From Aurantibacillus circumpalustris (GTDB taxonomy: Bacteria; Bacteroidota; Bacteroidia; B-17B0; Aurantibacillaceae): a stretch of 64,000 nucleotides of DNA. The notes below the pieces were generated by a model that had not been told where the DNA came from, searched no databases, and saw only the letters and a program-made list of their open reading frames with translations. Shown here piece after piece: positions 45,733-55,223 of the stretch. Numbering within the stretch: the stretch's first letter is position 1; each line of letters starts with the position of its first letter. The stretch is from positions 2,790,001 through 2,854,000 of the forward strand of contig NZ_CP121197.1 in the NCBI RefSeq assembly GCF_029625215.1. Reading direction: 5' to 3'. A program made the translations under genes and the position numbers.

Positions 45733-46725
45733 ATGGCAATTTTAAATTTCGTAAAACCTGATAAGGTTATTATGATTAACTCAACCGAAACAACAGGCCA
45801 ATTTGAGTTTAGACCACTTGAGCCGGGTTTTGGTATTACAATAGGAAACTCTTTACGTCGTATTTTGTTATCTTCATTAGAAGGTTACGCAATTACTTCT
45901 TTACGTGTTGAAGGTGTTGATCATGAGTTTTCAACCATCAAAGGTGTTGTTGAAGACGTTACGGAGATAGTGTTGAACTTAAAACAAGTTCGTTTCAAAA
46001 AACAATTAGATAATCACGATAACGAAAAAATTACTGTTCATTTTGCTGGTGCTGATAAATTCACAGCCGGTGATATTGGAAAATATGTAAATGGATTTCA
46101 GATTTTAAATCCAGACTTAGTAATTTTCAATTGTGATCCTTCTGTTCGTTTGAAAATGGAATTAACAGTTGAGCGTGGCCGTGGTTACGTTCCTGCTGAA
46201 GAAAACAAAAGTAACAGTGCTCCAATTGGTACAATTTTCATCGATTCAATTTACACTCCAATTAAGAATGTAAAATATACCATCGAAAACTACCGTGTTG
46301 AACAAAAAACAGATTACGAACGTCTTATTTTAGATATCGTTACTGATGGTTCTGTTCACCCTAAGGATGCATTAAAAGAAGCTGCTAAGATTCTTATTTT
46401 CCACTTCATGTTATTCTCTGACGAAAAAATTACTTTGGATGCAGAAGAAAAACGTAATGAAGAAGAATTTGACGAAACAAGCCTTCACATGCGTCAATTA
46501 TTAAAAACCAAGTTAGTAGACATGGATCTTTCAGTTCGTGCTCTAAACTGCTTAAAAGCGGCTGACGTTGAAACTTTAGGAGAACTTGTTTCTTTTAACA
46601 AGAACGACTTATTGAAATTCAGAAACTTTGGTAAAAAATCATTAACAGAATTAGAAGACTTAGTACAAGCTAAAACACTTCAATTCGGTATGAATGTTGC
46701 AAAATATAAATTAGATAAAGACTAA
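45733..46725 (+). CDS. rpoA: RNA polymerase subunit alpha
   Basis: 330 residues. N-terminal assembly domain with [20 protein letters not shown] and [20 protein letters not shown]-terminal domain about 255-330 with [20 protein letters not shown] and [19 protein letters not shown], which binds UP-elements and activators. Located between rpsD and rplQ as in most bacteria. Confidence 0.98.
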   Translation: MAILNFVKPDKVIMINSTETTGQFEFRPLEPGFGITIGNSLRRILLSSLEGYAITSLRVEGVDHEFSTIKGVVEDVTEIVLNLKQVRFKKQLDNHDNEKITVHFAGADKFTAGDIGKYVNGFQILNPDLVIFNCDPSVRLKMELTVERGRGYVPAEENKSNSAPIGTIFIDSIYTPIKNVKYTIENYRVEQKTDYERLILDIVTDGSVHPKDALKEAAKILIFHFMLFSDEKITLDAEEKRNEEEFDETSLHMRQLLKTKLVDMDLSVRALNCLKAADVETLGELVSFNKNDLLKFRNFGKKSLTELEDLVQAKTLQFGMNVAKYKLDKD

Positions 46726-46745
46726 AATTGATTGACAATTGAAAA

Positions 46746-46771
46746 GATTTACAATGTGCAATTTGTAAATC
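46746..46771. repeat. Inverted repeat between rpoA and rplQ
   Basis: GATTTACAA (46746-46754) pairs with TTGTAAATC (46763-46771) around an 8-nt loop; related AAATTGTAAATTACAAA words follow. No T run, so not a classical terminator. Confidence 0.45.
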
Positions 46772-46803
46772 GTAAATTGTAAATTACAAAATCGAAAATT
46801 AAA

Positions 46804-47304
46804 ATGAGACACGGAGATAAAATAAATAATTTAGGTAGAAAAACCGCTCACCGTCATGCTTTGCTAATGAACTTAGCTATTGCTTTGATTGAAAACAAGC
46901 GTATTTTTACTACTCTAGCAAAAGCGAAAGCCTTACGTTTATACGTTGAGCCGCTTATTACAAAAAGTAAACAAGACACTACTCATAGCCGTCGTACTGC
47001 TTTCTCTTACTTAAGAAGTAAGGAAGCTGTTAGCACTTTATTTGGTGATATTGCTACTAAAGTTGCAGAGCGTAACGGTGGTTATACCCGTATCATTAAG
47101 ACGGGTAACCGTCAGGGTGATGCTGCTGAAATGGCAATGATTGAATTGGTAGATTTTAATGAGATCTACACAAACGGTAAAAAAGGTTCTACTACTGCTA
47201 AAGCTAAAACGACTCGTAGAAGTCGTGGTGCTAAAAAAACTGCACCAGCTAAAGGAGCTTCTGCTGACACTTCATCTGTTGAAGAAGCTACAGAAGAAAA
47301 CTAA
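46804..47304 (+). CDS. rplQ: 50S ribosomal protein bL17
   Basis: 166 residues. [20 protein letters not shown], then [20 protein letters not shown] and [20 protein letters not shown] are diagnostic. The last ~45 residues are a Lys/Ala/Thr-rich extension ending acidic, absent from E. coli but common in this phylum. Last gene of the ribosomal cluster; a terminator follows. Confidence 0.98.
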   Translation: MRHGDKINNLGRKTAHRHALLMNLAIALIENKRIFTTLAKAKALRLYVEPLITKSKQDTTHSRRTAFSYLRSKEAVSTLFGDIATKVAERNGGYTRIIKTGNRQGDAAEMAMIELVDFNEIYTNGKKGSTTAKAKTTRRSRGAKKTAPAKGASADTSSVEEATEEN

Positions 47305-47322
47305 TCTTTGTTAAGTATATTT

Positions 47323-47357
47323 AAAAACCCGTTTCAGGATTCTGAGACGGGTTTTTT
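47323..47357 (+). terminator. Intrinsic terminator after rplQ
   Basis: AAAAACCCGTTTCAG (47323-47337) pairs with CTGAGACGGGTTTTT after a GATT loop, with one G-T pair and a T tail. Confidence 0.92.
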
Positions 47358-47409
47358 ATTTAGTGGTGAAAGCTAATTGTTAAATTGTAATTATGGTATT
47401 TTATTTTAT

Positions 47410-47417
47410 TATCTTTA
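47410..47417 (+). promoter_or_regulatory. Putative -7 box (TATCTTTA)
   Basis: TAnnTTTA match 49 nt before the TTG start of the large adhesin-like gene. Confidence 0.4.
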
Positions 47418-47465
47418 TTTAAGCAATATCATTTCAGTGCCCATTAGACAACTCAATTAACCATC

Positions 47466-50400
47466 TTGGTCGAATCCCTCAGATATCTTGTTTTTTTCCT
47501 GATAGTACAACACTGTTGTCTTTTAAATGCGCAATTAGAGACAAAAAAAAGATTTGTAAATAATTCAGATGTATTTGGGACGCGCAATTTTATTGAGAAT
47601 AAAGGGCAATTTTCTAATCCAGTGGGGAAAGAAAAAATTTTATTTGTGTACGATCATCTTGGAGAAAAAATTTCTTTTACCTCAAAGGGCTTGATATATG
47701 AATTTGTAAAGCCTCCTTTGCAGAAAAAAATTAATCCTAGTGAAGAAGAGGAGGAAGAAGAAAAAAATGAGGAAGAGTCTCTAGTCAAAGTTCGTGTTTT
47801 AATGAATTGGCTAGATGCAAACTCCAGTGTTGAAATAAATTCTTCAGCCAAACAAAGCCATTATTTTACTTACGGTGTAAAGGAATATAACTCTTCAACA
47901 TTTAAAAAGATTACCTATAAAAATATTTATAAAAATATAGATATAGAATATTGGATTCCAACCGATAAAACACACGGCATAAAGTATAACATTATCCTTC
48001 ACACTGGGGCAAAAGTGCAAGATATTAAGATGAAATACAGTGGTGCAATAAAAAACATGACTATTCTTGAGACTGGAGATTTGTTGGTTAAAACACGACT
48101 GGAAAATATCATGGAAAGAGCTCCTGTGAGTTTTTACGAGGATAAAACCCCTGTTGCCTCAAACTTTGTTCTTCATAAAAACATTGTAAGTTTCAGTTTA
48201 TCAGTTGCACCTGACGATTCAAGGGATTTAATCATTGATCCTTGGATTACCGCCATTACAACGCTGAGCAATAACAACTATGGATACGATGTTGACTATG
48301 ATGTGAATGGAAATACGTTTATTTATGGTGGAAATGTGGCTGGTGGATCTCGGTGCAAAGAGGCAATGTATAATTCTACTGGTACCCTTATTTGGACGTT
48401 TTCGGGTCTGCTAGTTACACCAGCACCAGTTTGGAATTCTGGAACGACTTGGTCAAGTAATTTTAAGGTACATAAATTAACTGGAAAAACATACGTTTCA
48501 AGAAACCAAGGTCTTCCAAACGTTATAAGACTTGATGTAAGTGGTAACTACGATAATTTTATAGGACCTGCTACTGGTAACATTCTCGAGGTATGGAATA
48601 TGGAGATTAATTGTAATGGAGATCTCATTATTTATGGAGGAGGAGCAACATCTGGTGAAATAATAAACACCAACACTGGGGTTATTTCTTTGTTGACAGG
48701 ATTTAATCCAACAGTAACTGGCTGCTGTCAGGATATTTTATCTAACGCTATTGATGATGCGGGCAATATTTTTGTTTGTTATTCGGGACACGCATCTTTA
48801 AATAATAATCTCGCGCAAATAAGTCCAACGTTTACAAACACACTATGGCTTGCGCCAAGTGGATTTAACGTGTTCACATATTTGCAAAGCAAAACTCTTT
48901 ATGTGGGAGCTACGGCAGGAAATGCTGTTGCCTTTAATGCCCTTGCTGTAAATGGTAATTATTTATACTATTATGATGGATCAAATTTAGCTGCGTATAA
49001 TAAAACAAACGGAAGTATACTTGGTTCAGTCACAATTACAGGGCTCACTGGGAGGGTGCAGGGTGGCATAGCGGTTGATGACTGTGATCATATTTATATT
49101 GGCGGAAACGGGTCTGTTTTATCCTATTCGTTTAGTGGTTCTACATTTAGCGTTATGCCGTCTATTTCTTTAGGAACCACGGTTACTAATCAGTATGTGT
49201 ACGACGTGCAACTTGATCGTATTAATAAAGTGTTACATGTAACAGGCAGTGGATTTGTCGGCACGTATTCTGCGATTAGCAGTCTCACTTGTAATTCAAA
49301 CTACTGTAACTGTATGCTACCTCTTATAACTTTGAATACAGCTTCGGTAACCTGCCCAAACATAGGAGCTTCAACTGTAAATATTGTGGGCATTCCAGGC
49401 CCTTATACCTACTCGTGGACACCAACTAGTCAGACCACTTCGATAGCCACTGGCCTTAGTCCTGGAACATACACTGTAGCAATAACAAGTTTGAGTTGTA
49501 ATACAAGTTATTCGGCAGAAACAACTTTCACAGCAGCTAATACTATTTCACTAACTATTAGCAGCACATCCATTACTTGCGCTAATCTTGGATCAGCAAC
49601 TTTAGTACCATTTGGGATTCTGCCTCCCTATTCCTACACGTGGATGCCCACTTCGCAAAATAGTTCTGTAGCTTCGGGTTTAAGTCCAGGAAATTATACC
49701 GTATCAGTTTTTAGTGGTGGGTGCAATTTTAACTACACTACAACAACCTACTTTAATTCATTAATACCATTAACAGGTAATTTTAGTAATTCCGATAGTG
49801 TTACCTGCTTTGGTGCTGCAACAGGTACAGGAAATATTACTGGTATCGCAGGAGGCTCGGGTAACGAATTTTACTTTTGGGGAAACGGACTTAATACATA
49901 TACAACCGCATATACCAATAGTTTAACTGCCGGTATTTGGTCAGTTAGCGCTACCGATGTATTAACGGGTTGCAAGATCTTTCAAACATTTTATGTATCG
50001 CAACCGCCTCAACTTGTGTTGCAGCTTTCATCTAATACGCCGACCAATTGTGTTGGAACTACGATTGTTTTAACTGGCACTAATGCCGGCGGGAGGCAGT
50101 TTACTAGCGGGCCTGCCTATAATTACACTTGGACAGGAGGTCCGGCAATTAACACACACAGTGTAAGTGAAATTGTTGCCGGTGTACATATGTACACTTT
50201 GAGTAGTTCAGATGCAAATAATTGTTTAACGAGTAACAGTATTCCAGTGGACTTTATCCCCAACCCAACATTGAGCGTAAGTAACGTGTCTATATGTCCA
50301 TTAGAAACTGCGACATTAATCGCCGGAGGGGCTAGCTCCTACACCTGGAATTCTACTTTTGTGGGTGCAAATTTTTCGGCATCGCCTCTGGCAAATCAAC

Positions 50401-52706
50401 AATTCACTGTTGTAGGGTCTGCTCTTTCCTGCACTGCGTCTGCCACAGCAAGTGTGATTTTAAAACCGGTGCCGGTTCCGTTCATACAAAGTAATAGTCC
50501 TAGATGTAACGGTGATAATCTTACATTACTTGGTATTGGTGGTGTTTCTTATAATTGGGTTGGTCCAACAAGCTATACTTCAGTAAACCAGAGTAATACC
50601 ATTGGGCTGGTAGCACCTATCAATGCAGGGGTTTATAACTTAACGGTCACTGCCGCAAACACTTGTTCAGCATCAACATCTGCAACTGTGGTTGTAAACC
50701 CTACGCCAACACTCTCTGCAACGGGAAGTACGGTATGCACTACGCAAACATTAAATTTTTCTGTAATGGCTTTAACAGGTTCTAGTTACAAATGGACAGG
50801 TCCTCAGAATTATAATTCGGTGCTTCAAAATCCATCTATTATAAATCCAGCAACAAACACAAGTGGAACTTACACTATTAAAATAACAAGTATAGAAGGT
50901 TGTACTAATACCGCTATTACTCATGCAAGTGTTGTAAGTCCACCATCACTTAGTATTTCTTTGAGCAGTGGAAGCATTTGTTCGCAAGGATTTAATGGTT
51001 CGACAACTAGTCTTACTTTAAACACTTCAGGTGCTAATACGTATACACTGATTACTCCAAGCAATGTTTCGAATTCTAATCCTGCGGGTCCTTCTGCAAC
51101 ACTCACAAGCGTGGCTCCTTTTCTTTCTGGTGTAATAACGTTTACTTTAGAAGGTTCAAATGGGATTTGTACTTCAATCTCTACACGTAATTTTACAATC
51201 TTACCTAATCCGACAATAACGATAAGTTCTGGTTCACCAGCTATCTGTGCGAAGCAAAATTTTACCTACACAACTACCGGCGCAACAAATTATTTTTGGG
51301 GCTCCGATGTTACAGGACTTTCTCTATTAAATCAAGGACAACTGGCCATTGCTAGCCCTAGTGTAAGCTCGATTTATTCGGTTTATGGATCAAGTGTTGG
51401 TTGCAATAGCGAAACAAGGCACTCAACCATTACAGTTAATGCCATACCAGTTTTTAGCCTCAATCCAAGTACGCCTACCATTTGTTTGACTGGAAAAATT
51501 ACTTTAGAAGCACTGGGCACTGCTGATAATTATTTATGGAATCCTTTTGCTGGTTTAAATAATATTGTTGGGAGTACTGTAATTGCAAGCCCTAGTACAG
51601 AGCAAACCTATACTGTGGTGGGTTCATTAAATAGTTGTACGGCTTCAGCTGCTATTACTGTTAGTGTTTTTGCACTTCCTACGCCAATGATTAATGTTAT
51701 CAAAGATAAAGTTTGTGTAAATGAAACTATCACTCTTCAAGGCACAGGGGGAGAAAGATATGATTGGTACAGTCCTTTGGGTGCTTTACCAAACAATTCT
51801 AATATTGGTCAGAATGTGAGTTTCCTTGCAAATCACGCTGAGTTTAATGGTACTTATTCTTTGGTTGTTACAGATAAGAATGGATGTAAGGCGTTAGCAA
51901 CAACCTTAATTACAGTTTATAGTTTGCCAACTTCATATATAAATAGCACTATAACAAGAGTTTGTGTGCCATTTGGTGCAGACTTCAATTGGGGCTCTGT
52001 ATCAGACTCTAGTTTTAATATTGATATTAAATGGCGATTGGATACAAGTACTTTTTACGGCAAAAAATTCTCCTATCCTTTTACGAAACCGGGTAGTTAT
52101 GTTATTACTGGTTTTTTCAAAGATACAATTACTAGCTGCAGTAATACAGGAACGTTTTTAGTAACGGCGCATCCACAACCTAAAGCTGATTTTATTTATA
52201 ATCCTGAACATCCTGTGGAAGATGCAAATGAAGTGGTTTTTACAAATACTTCTGAGGGTGAACTTCAGCAAAAATGGAACTGGTATTTTATGAATAATGA
52301 TGGTTTAAAATCAGAAAAAGAAATTTGTTTTTACACCTTTAAGGAGGCCGGTATTTACCCGGTAGCGCTTGTAGTTAGTGATGTTTGGGGATGTTCCGAT
52401 ACGGTTGTAAAGAATATTGCGGTTGATGAAGATTTTAATTTATTTGTCCCAAATGTGTTTACTCCTAATGGTGATAACCAAAATGATATTTTCTTGCCTA
52501 TAATGAGAGGCGTAAAACTATATGAACTTACTATTTTTAACCGCTGGGGAGAGTTGATGTTTACTACAACAGATACACAGAGTGGTTGGAATGGCTATTA
52601 TAAAGGTCAAATTTGTCAAAACGCTGTGTACACTTGGAAAATAAGTCTGTCTACAAAGTCTGGACAAATGAAGCAGTTAAACGGACACATTACCATTAGC
52701 AAGTGA
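47466..52706 (+). CDS. Large T9SS type B surface protein (adhesin-like)
   Basis: 1746 residues from a TTG start; no ATG lies near and the TTG gives a signal peptide (YLVFFLIVQHCCLLNAQ). Residues about 35-260 resemble the DUF7948 head found in Bacteroidota surface proteins (NFIENKGQFSNPVGKEKILF). About 270-620 looks like a propeller/SBBP-type region. About 620-1500 is a series of Ig/PKD-like and SprB-type repeats (SVTCFGAATGTGNITGIAGG). The C-terminus is a CHU_C/type B sorting domain: VPNVFTPNGDNQNDIFLPIM, then LTIFNRWGELMFTT and GWNGYYKGQICQNAVYTWKI. It should be secreted by T9SS and displayed on the surface. An acidic EEEEEEEK run lies near residue 95. Confidence 0.88.
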   Translation: MVESLRYLVFFLIVQHCCLLNAQLETKKRFVNNSDVFGTRNFIENKGQFSNPVGKEKILFVYDHLGEKISFTSKGLIYEFVKPPLQKKINPSEEEEEEEKNEEESLVKVRVLMNWLDANSSVEINSSAKQSHYFTYGVKEYNSSTFKKITYKNIYKNIDIEYWIPTDKTHGIKYNIILHTGAKVQDIKMKYSGAIKNMTILETGDLLVKTRLENIMERAPVSFYEDKTPVASNFVLHKNIVSFSLSVAPDDSRDLIIDPWITAITTLSNNNYGYDVDYDVNGNTFIYGGNVAGGSRCKEAMYNSTGTLIWTFSGLLVTPAPVWNSGTTWSSNFKVHKLTGKTYVSRNQGLPNVIRLDVSGNYDNFIGPATGNILEVWNMEINCNGDLIIYGGGATSGEIINTNTGVISLLTGFNPTVTGCCQDILSNAIDDAGNIFVCYSGHASLNNNLAQISPTFTNTLWLAPSGFNVFTYLQSKTLYVGATAGNAVAFNALAVNGNYLYYYDGSNLAAYNKTNGSILGSVTITGLTGRVQGGIAVDDCDHIYIGGNGSVLSYSFSGSTFSVMPSISLGTTVTNQYVYDVQLDRINKVLHVTGSGFVGTYSAISSLTCNSNYCNCMLPLITLNTASVTCPNIGASTVNIVGIPGPYTYSWTPTSQTTSIATGLSPGTYTVAITSLSCNTSYSAETTFTAANTISLTISSTSITCANLGSATLVPFGILPPYSYTWMPTSQNSSVASGLSPGNYTVSVFSGGCNFNYTTTTYFNSLIPLTGNFSNSDSVTCFGAATGTGNITGIAGGSGNEFYFWGNGLNTYTTAYTNSLTAGIWSVSATDVLTGCKIFQTFYVSQPPQLVLQLSSNTPTNCVGTTIVLTGTNAGGRQFTSGPAYNYTWTGGPAINTHSVSEIVAGVHMYTLSSSDANNCLTSNSIPVDFIPNPTLSVSNVSICPLETATLIAGGASSYTWNSTFVGANFSASPLANQQFTVVGSALSCTASATASVILKPVPVPFIQSNSPRCNGDNLTLLGIGGVSYNWVGPTSYTSVNQSNTIGLVAPINAGVYNLTVTAANTCSASTSATVVVNPTPTLSATGSTVCTTQTLNFSVMALTGSSYKWTGPQNYNSVLQNPSIINPATNTSGTYTIKITSIEGCTNTAITHASVVSPPSLSISLSSGSICSQGFNGSTTSLTLNTSGANTYTLITPSNVSNSNPAGPSATLTSVAPFLSGVITFTLEGSNGICTSISTRNFTILPNPTITISSGSPAICAKQNFTYTTTGATNYFWGSDVTGLSLLNQGQLAIASPSVSSIYSVYGSSVGCNSETRHSTITVNAIPVFSLNPSTPTICLTGKITLEALGTADNYLWNPFAGLNNIVGSTVIASPSTEQTYTVVGSLNSCTASAAITVSVFALPTPMINVIKDKVCVNETITLQGTGGERYDWYSPLGALPNNSNIGQNVSFLANHAEFNGTYSLVVTDKNGCKALATTLITVYSLPTSYINSTITRVCVPFGADFNWGSVSDSSFNIDIKWRLDTSTFYGKKFSYPFTKPGSYVITGFFKDTITSCSNTGTFLVTAHPQPKADFIYNPEHPVEDANEVVFTNTSEGELQQKWNWYFMNNDGLKSEKEICFYTFKEAGIYPVALVVSDVWGCSDTVVKNIAVDEDFNLFVPNVFTPNGDNQNDIFLPIMRGVKLYELTIFNRWGELMFTTTDTQSGWNGYYKGQICQNAVYTWKISLSTKSGQMKQLNGHITISK

Positions 52707-52758
52707 TTTTAACTGATGTAGAATTTGGTTGGGCTTGCTAGAATAATCTTGATAATTT

Positions 52759-53178
52759 TTATTTTTTATCTGCAGTTTTAGAACTCAAAAGTTTATCTTC
52801 TTTAATATCAATTACCTCCTCTATAAATTTCATTAACAAAGCCTTTTCTTTTTTTACTATAGGAGGAAAACTATCTGCTACCTTTATAATTGTGCTTATA
52901 AAATGGCATTTCATATCAGTACTGAAATAGTGAGAATTTGCTTTAATCTCTTTAATAGCCCAATTCATAGCAGTTTGAGTATCTGTTAGATCTTTAGAGA
53001 AAAGTTTAAAAATAATTTCAGTTTCAATAATATCTTTTGAGATACTTTGGCTAAATTCTTTTTTTAAAATATCGCTTAACATGGTTCTTTCTTCAACTTG
53101 AATAGCACCATCGGCCATTGCCATGGCATAACAAGCCTCTCCCAAGGCATAATAAAGATTTTTTACAGCTGTTTCCAT
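52759..53178 (-). CDS. TerB-like protein
   Basis: 139 residues, mostly helical. ALGEACYAMAMADGAIQVEE resembles the TerB-fold N-terminus (helix, small residues, acidic metal site: MADGAIQVEE). TerB proteins occur with tellurite/stress operons or alone; the function of lone copies is unknown. Convergent with the adhesin gene, 52 nt apart, no clear terminator. Confidence 0.72.
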   Translation of the reverse strand: METAVKNLYYALGEACYAMAMADGAIQVEERTMLSDILKKEFSQSISKDIIETEIIFKLFSKDLTDTQTAMNWAIKEIKANSHYFSTDMKCHFISTIIKVADSFPPIVKKEKALLMKFIEEVIDIKEDKLLSSKTADKK

Positions 53179-53219
53179 TATTGTTTAATTAAAGAATTAT
53201 AAAAGTTATTTCACTTAAA

Positions 53220-53227
53220 CAAAGATA
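53220..53227 (-). promoter_or_regulatory. -7 box of terB-like gene (TATCTTTG on minus)
   Basis: Exact TAnnTTTG match on the minus strand, 41 nt before the ATG at 53178. Confidence 0.5.
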
Positions 53228-53379
53228 AAGCTATTTAGTATTTCTGAAAGTTTTATTGTGTTAAGATGGCTTAAAAGCTGTGTTCCTTGTGTTTAGCGGG
53301 CTTGTCTGATAAAGCGTGTTTAATTAATCTTTTTTATGTGCGTTTTTAAGCGTATTTTACATGGCTTAATTAAGTTTAT

Positions 53380-54501
53380 ATGACATCAGAAGGTATGAAG
53401 AAGTACCCGCGTTTTGTTGCGGTTGATAAGACAGTTTTTTTTCCAACATTGCAAAAAAGGGTAAGTGATTATTTCAAAGAGAATAATATCTCCAGAAATG
53501 CAAATGCTGCAATGGTTATAAAAACAATTGTATTGTTATCAGGGTTTGTTGTACCTCTTATTTTGATGATCGTATTGCACCTTAAACCATGGGCAGTATT
53601 AACATTATATACGGTTATGGGTTTTGCAAAAGCCGGAATTGGTATGTCGGTAATGCATGATGCGAATCATGGGGCCTATTCAAAAAACAAACAGGTGAAT
53701 ACTTGGTTAGGATATAGTCTCAACTTAATTGGAGGGATGGTTTTTAATTGGAAACTTCAACATAACGTACTTCACCATACTTACACGAATATTCATGGTA
53801 TGGACGATGATATTGAAGAAAAATTGGTTCTTCGTTTTTCTCCGCATTCTGCACCTCGTAAATTTCATAAGTTTCAATTTTTGTATGTGTTTTTCTTTTA
53901 CGGAATTCTTACTTTTTATTGGGTTTTAGCGAAAGATATAATTCAGTATTATAAATACAGGAAAAATGGCGTTAATCGTTTTAGTACCAGTGAAAACAGA
54001 TCTTATTTCTGGAGAATGATTTTTTTAAAATTATTTTATATCGCTTATGTGATTATTTTGCCTATTGTATTTCAAGATTATTCAATTGGATTAATAATAG
54101 GAGGTTTTTTACTTTCTCATTTTATTGGAGGTTTGGTATTGGGTATTGTTTTTCAACTGGCGCACTCTGTTCAGGAAGCAGAATTTCCATTACCAAATGA
54201 GTCTAACGTTATAGAAGAAGATTGGGCTGTACATCAAATGAAAACAACAGTTAATTTTGCTCGTGAGAACAAACTGTTATCTTGGTATGTGGGTGGCCTG
54301 AACTATCAGGTAGAGCATCATTTATTTCCGAATATTTGCCACGTGCATTATCCTGAAATATCCAAAATCGTTGAAGAAACCGCAAAGGAGTTTAATGTGC
54401 CTTATTTGTGTGCGGATACGCTTAAAAAGGCTCTGGGATCACATTTGAGGATGCTTAAAAAGTTTGGTTATACTTTTGAGTTGGATGTGGCGGCGATGTA
54501 A
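53380..54501 (+). CDS. Fatty-acid desaturase (acyl-lipid/acyl-CoA, delta-6-like)
   Basis: 373 residues with paired hydrophobic helices. The three histidine boxes are HDANH (93-97), HNVLHH (128-133) and QVEHH (310-314). The Q-x-x-H-H form of the third box is typical of front-end desaturases. The diiron enzyme inserts a double bond in membrane-bound acyl chains using reduced electron carriers. There is no fused cytochrome b5 domain, so an external ferredoxin or similar is needed. A terminator follows closely; single gene. Confidence 0.92.
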   Translation: MTSEGMKKYPRFVAVDKTVFFPTLQKRVSDYFKENNISRNANAAMVIKTIVLLSGFVVPLILMIVLHLKPWAVLTLYTVMGFAKAGIGMSVMHDANHGAYSKNKQVNTWLGYSLNLIGGMVFNWKLQHNVLHHTYTNIHGMDDDIEEKLVLRFSPHSAPRKFHKFQFLYVFFFYGILTFYWVLAKDIIQYYKYRKNGVNRFSTSENRSYFWRMIFLKLFYIAYVIILPIVFQDYSIGLIIGGFLLSHFIGGLVLGIVFQLAHSVQEAEFPLPNESNVIEEDWAVHQMKTTVNFARENKLLSWYVGGLNYQVEHHLFPNICHVHYPEISKIVEETAKEFNVPYLCADTLKKALGSHLRMLKKFGYTFELDVAAM

Positions 54502-54517
54502 AGAAATTAATGTAAAA

Positions 54518-54557
54518 CAAAAAAAACGAGTAAATACTTATTTACTCGTTTTTTTTG
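54518..54557. terminator. Intrinsic terminator after desaturase gene
   Basis: CGAGTAAA (54527-54534), 6-nt loop, TTTACTCG (54541-54548), with an A run before and T8 after; symmetric, so it could also serve the convergent J-domain gene. Confidence 0.9.
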
Positions 54558-54626
54558 TTTCTCCAACAGACTATGTTGGTTCTGTTTTTGTATGTTTTTG
54601 AAGGCCACTGCCAACGAGGGTTTAGT

Positions 54627-55076
54627 CTATACAGATACCGCAGTTTTACTCACTTGTCGGTAAAGAAAAGAAGTGCAAATATGTCTTCTTGCAAAACGCG
54701 CTTGAGAATCGGCATTGATAAATTTCGCATAGGTGTTTTCAGGAACGCCGATGTATTCATAAGCGCTTCCATCAGAAAAATCAATTCTTAAACGTTTTGT
54801 TTTGTATTGAATATCGGCTATTCCAGATGTACTAAATGTTTTGGTGTAGTTTTCAAGATTGGATTCAGCGGTTTCTTTAGAGATACTAACCAAGGTATGA
54901 TAAGCTTCAATAATCTGTTTGCTTTTTTCTTCTGCTAGAACTTTATTTTCGTCGTCATCTTGAAACTTATCAGGATGATATTCTTTCATGAAATTACGGT
55001 ACAGGGTTTTAAGGTCATTTAATGTAATGTCCTTGTCAGCACCCATTAATTTTCGGTATTCTATTATTTTTTTCAT
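54627..55076 (-). CDS. J-domain and KTSC-domain protein
   Basis: 149 residues. The N-terminal half is a small J-domain with HPD at 34-36 (LYRNFMKEYHPDKFQDDD). The C-terminal half (about 85-149) matches the KTSC domain (RLRIDFSDGSAYEYIGVPEN, then YAKFINADSQARFARRHI), a small fold named for lysyl-tRNA-synthetase-associated sequences. J-domains stimulate DnaK ATPase. The combination suggests a specialised co-chaperone or an adaptor; the KTSC ligand is unknown. Confidence 0.82.
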   Translation of the reverse strand: MKKIIEYRKLMGADKDITLNDLKTLYRNFMKEYHPDKFQDDDENKVLAEEKSKQIIEAYHTLVSISKETAESNLENYTKTFSTSGIADIQYKTKRLRIDFSDGSAYEYIGVPENTYAKFINADSQARFARRHICTSFLYRQVSKTAVSV

Positions 55077-55117
55077 GCCTGCTCTGTGTTCAATGTTTTG
55101 CGCTGCTTAAGCGGCCG

Positions 55118-55125
55118 CAAAGATA
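55118..55125 (-). promoter_or_regulatory. -7 box of J/KTSC gene (TATCTTTG on minus)
   Basis: Exact TAnnTTTG match on the minus strand, 41 nt before the ATG at 55076. Confidence 0.45.
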
Positions 55126-55223
55126 CTCTATTTATAGGTTCAAGACTGTTAAAAAGCCAGATATATCCAGTTTACGAGATCCGAATAGAATAATAATTAA
55201 GAGAGACAATTAAATCCTGCCAT

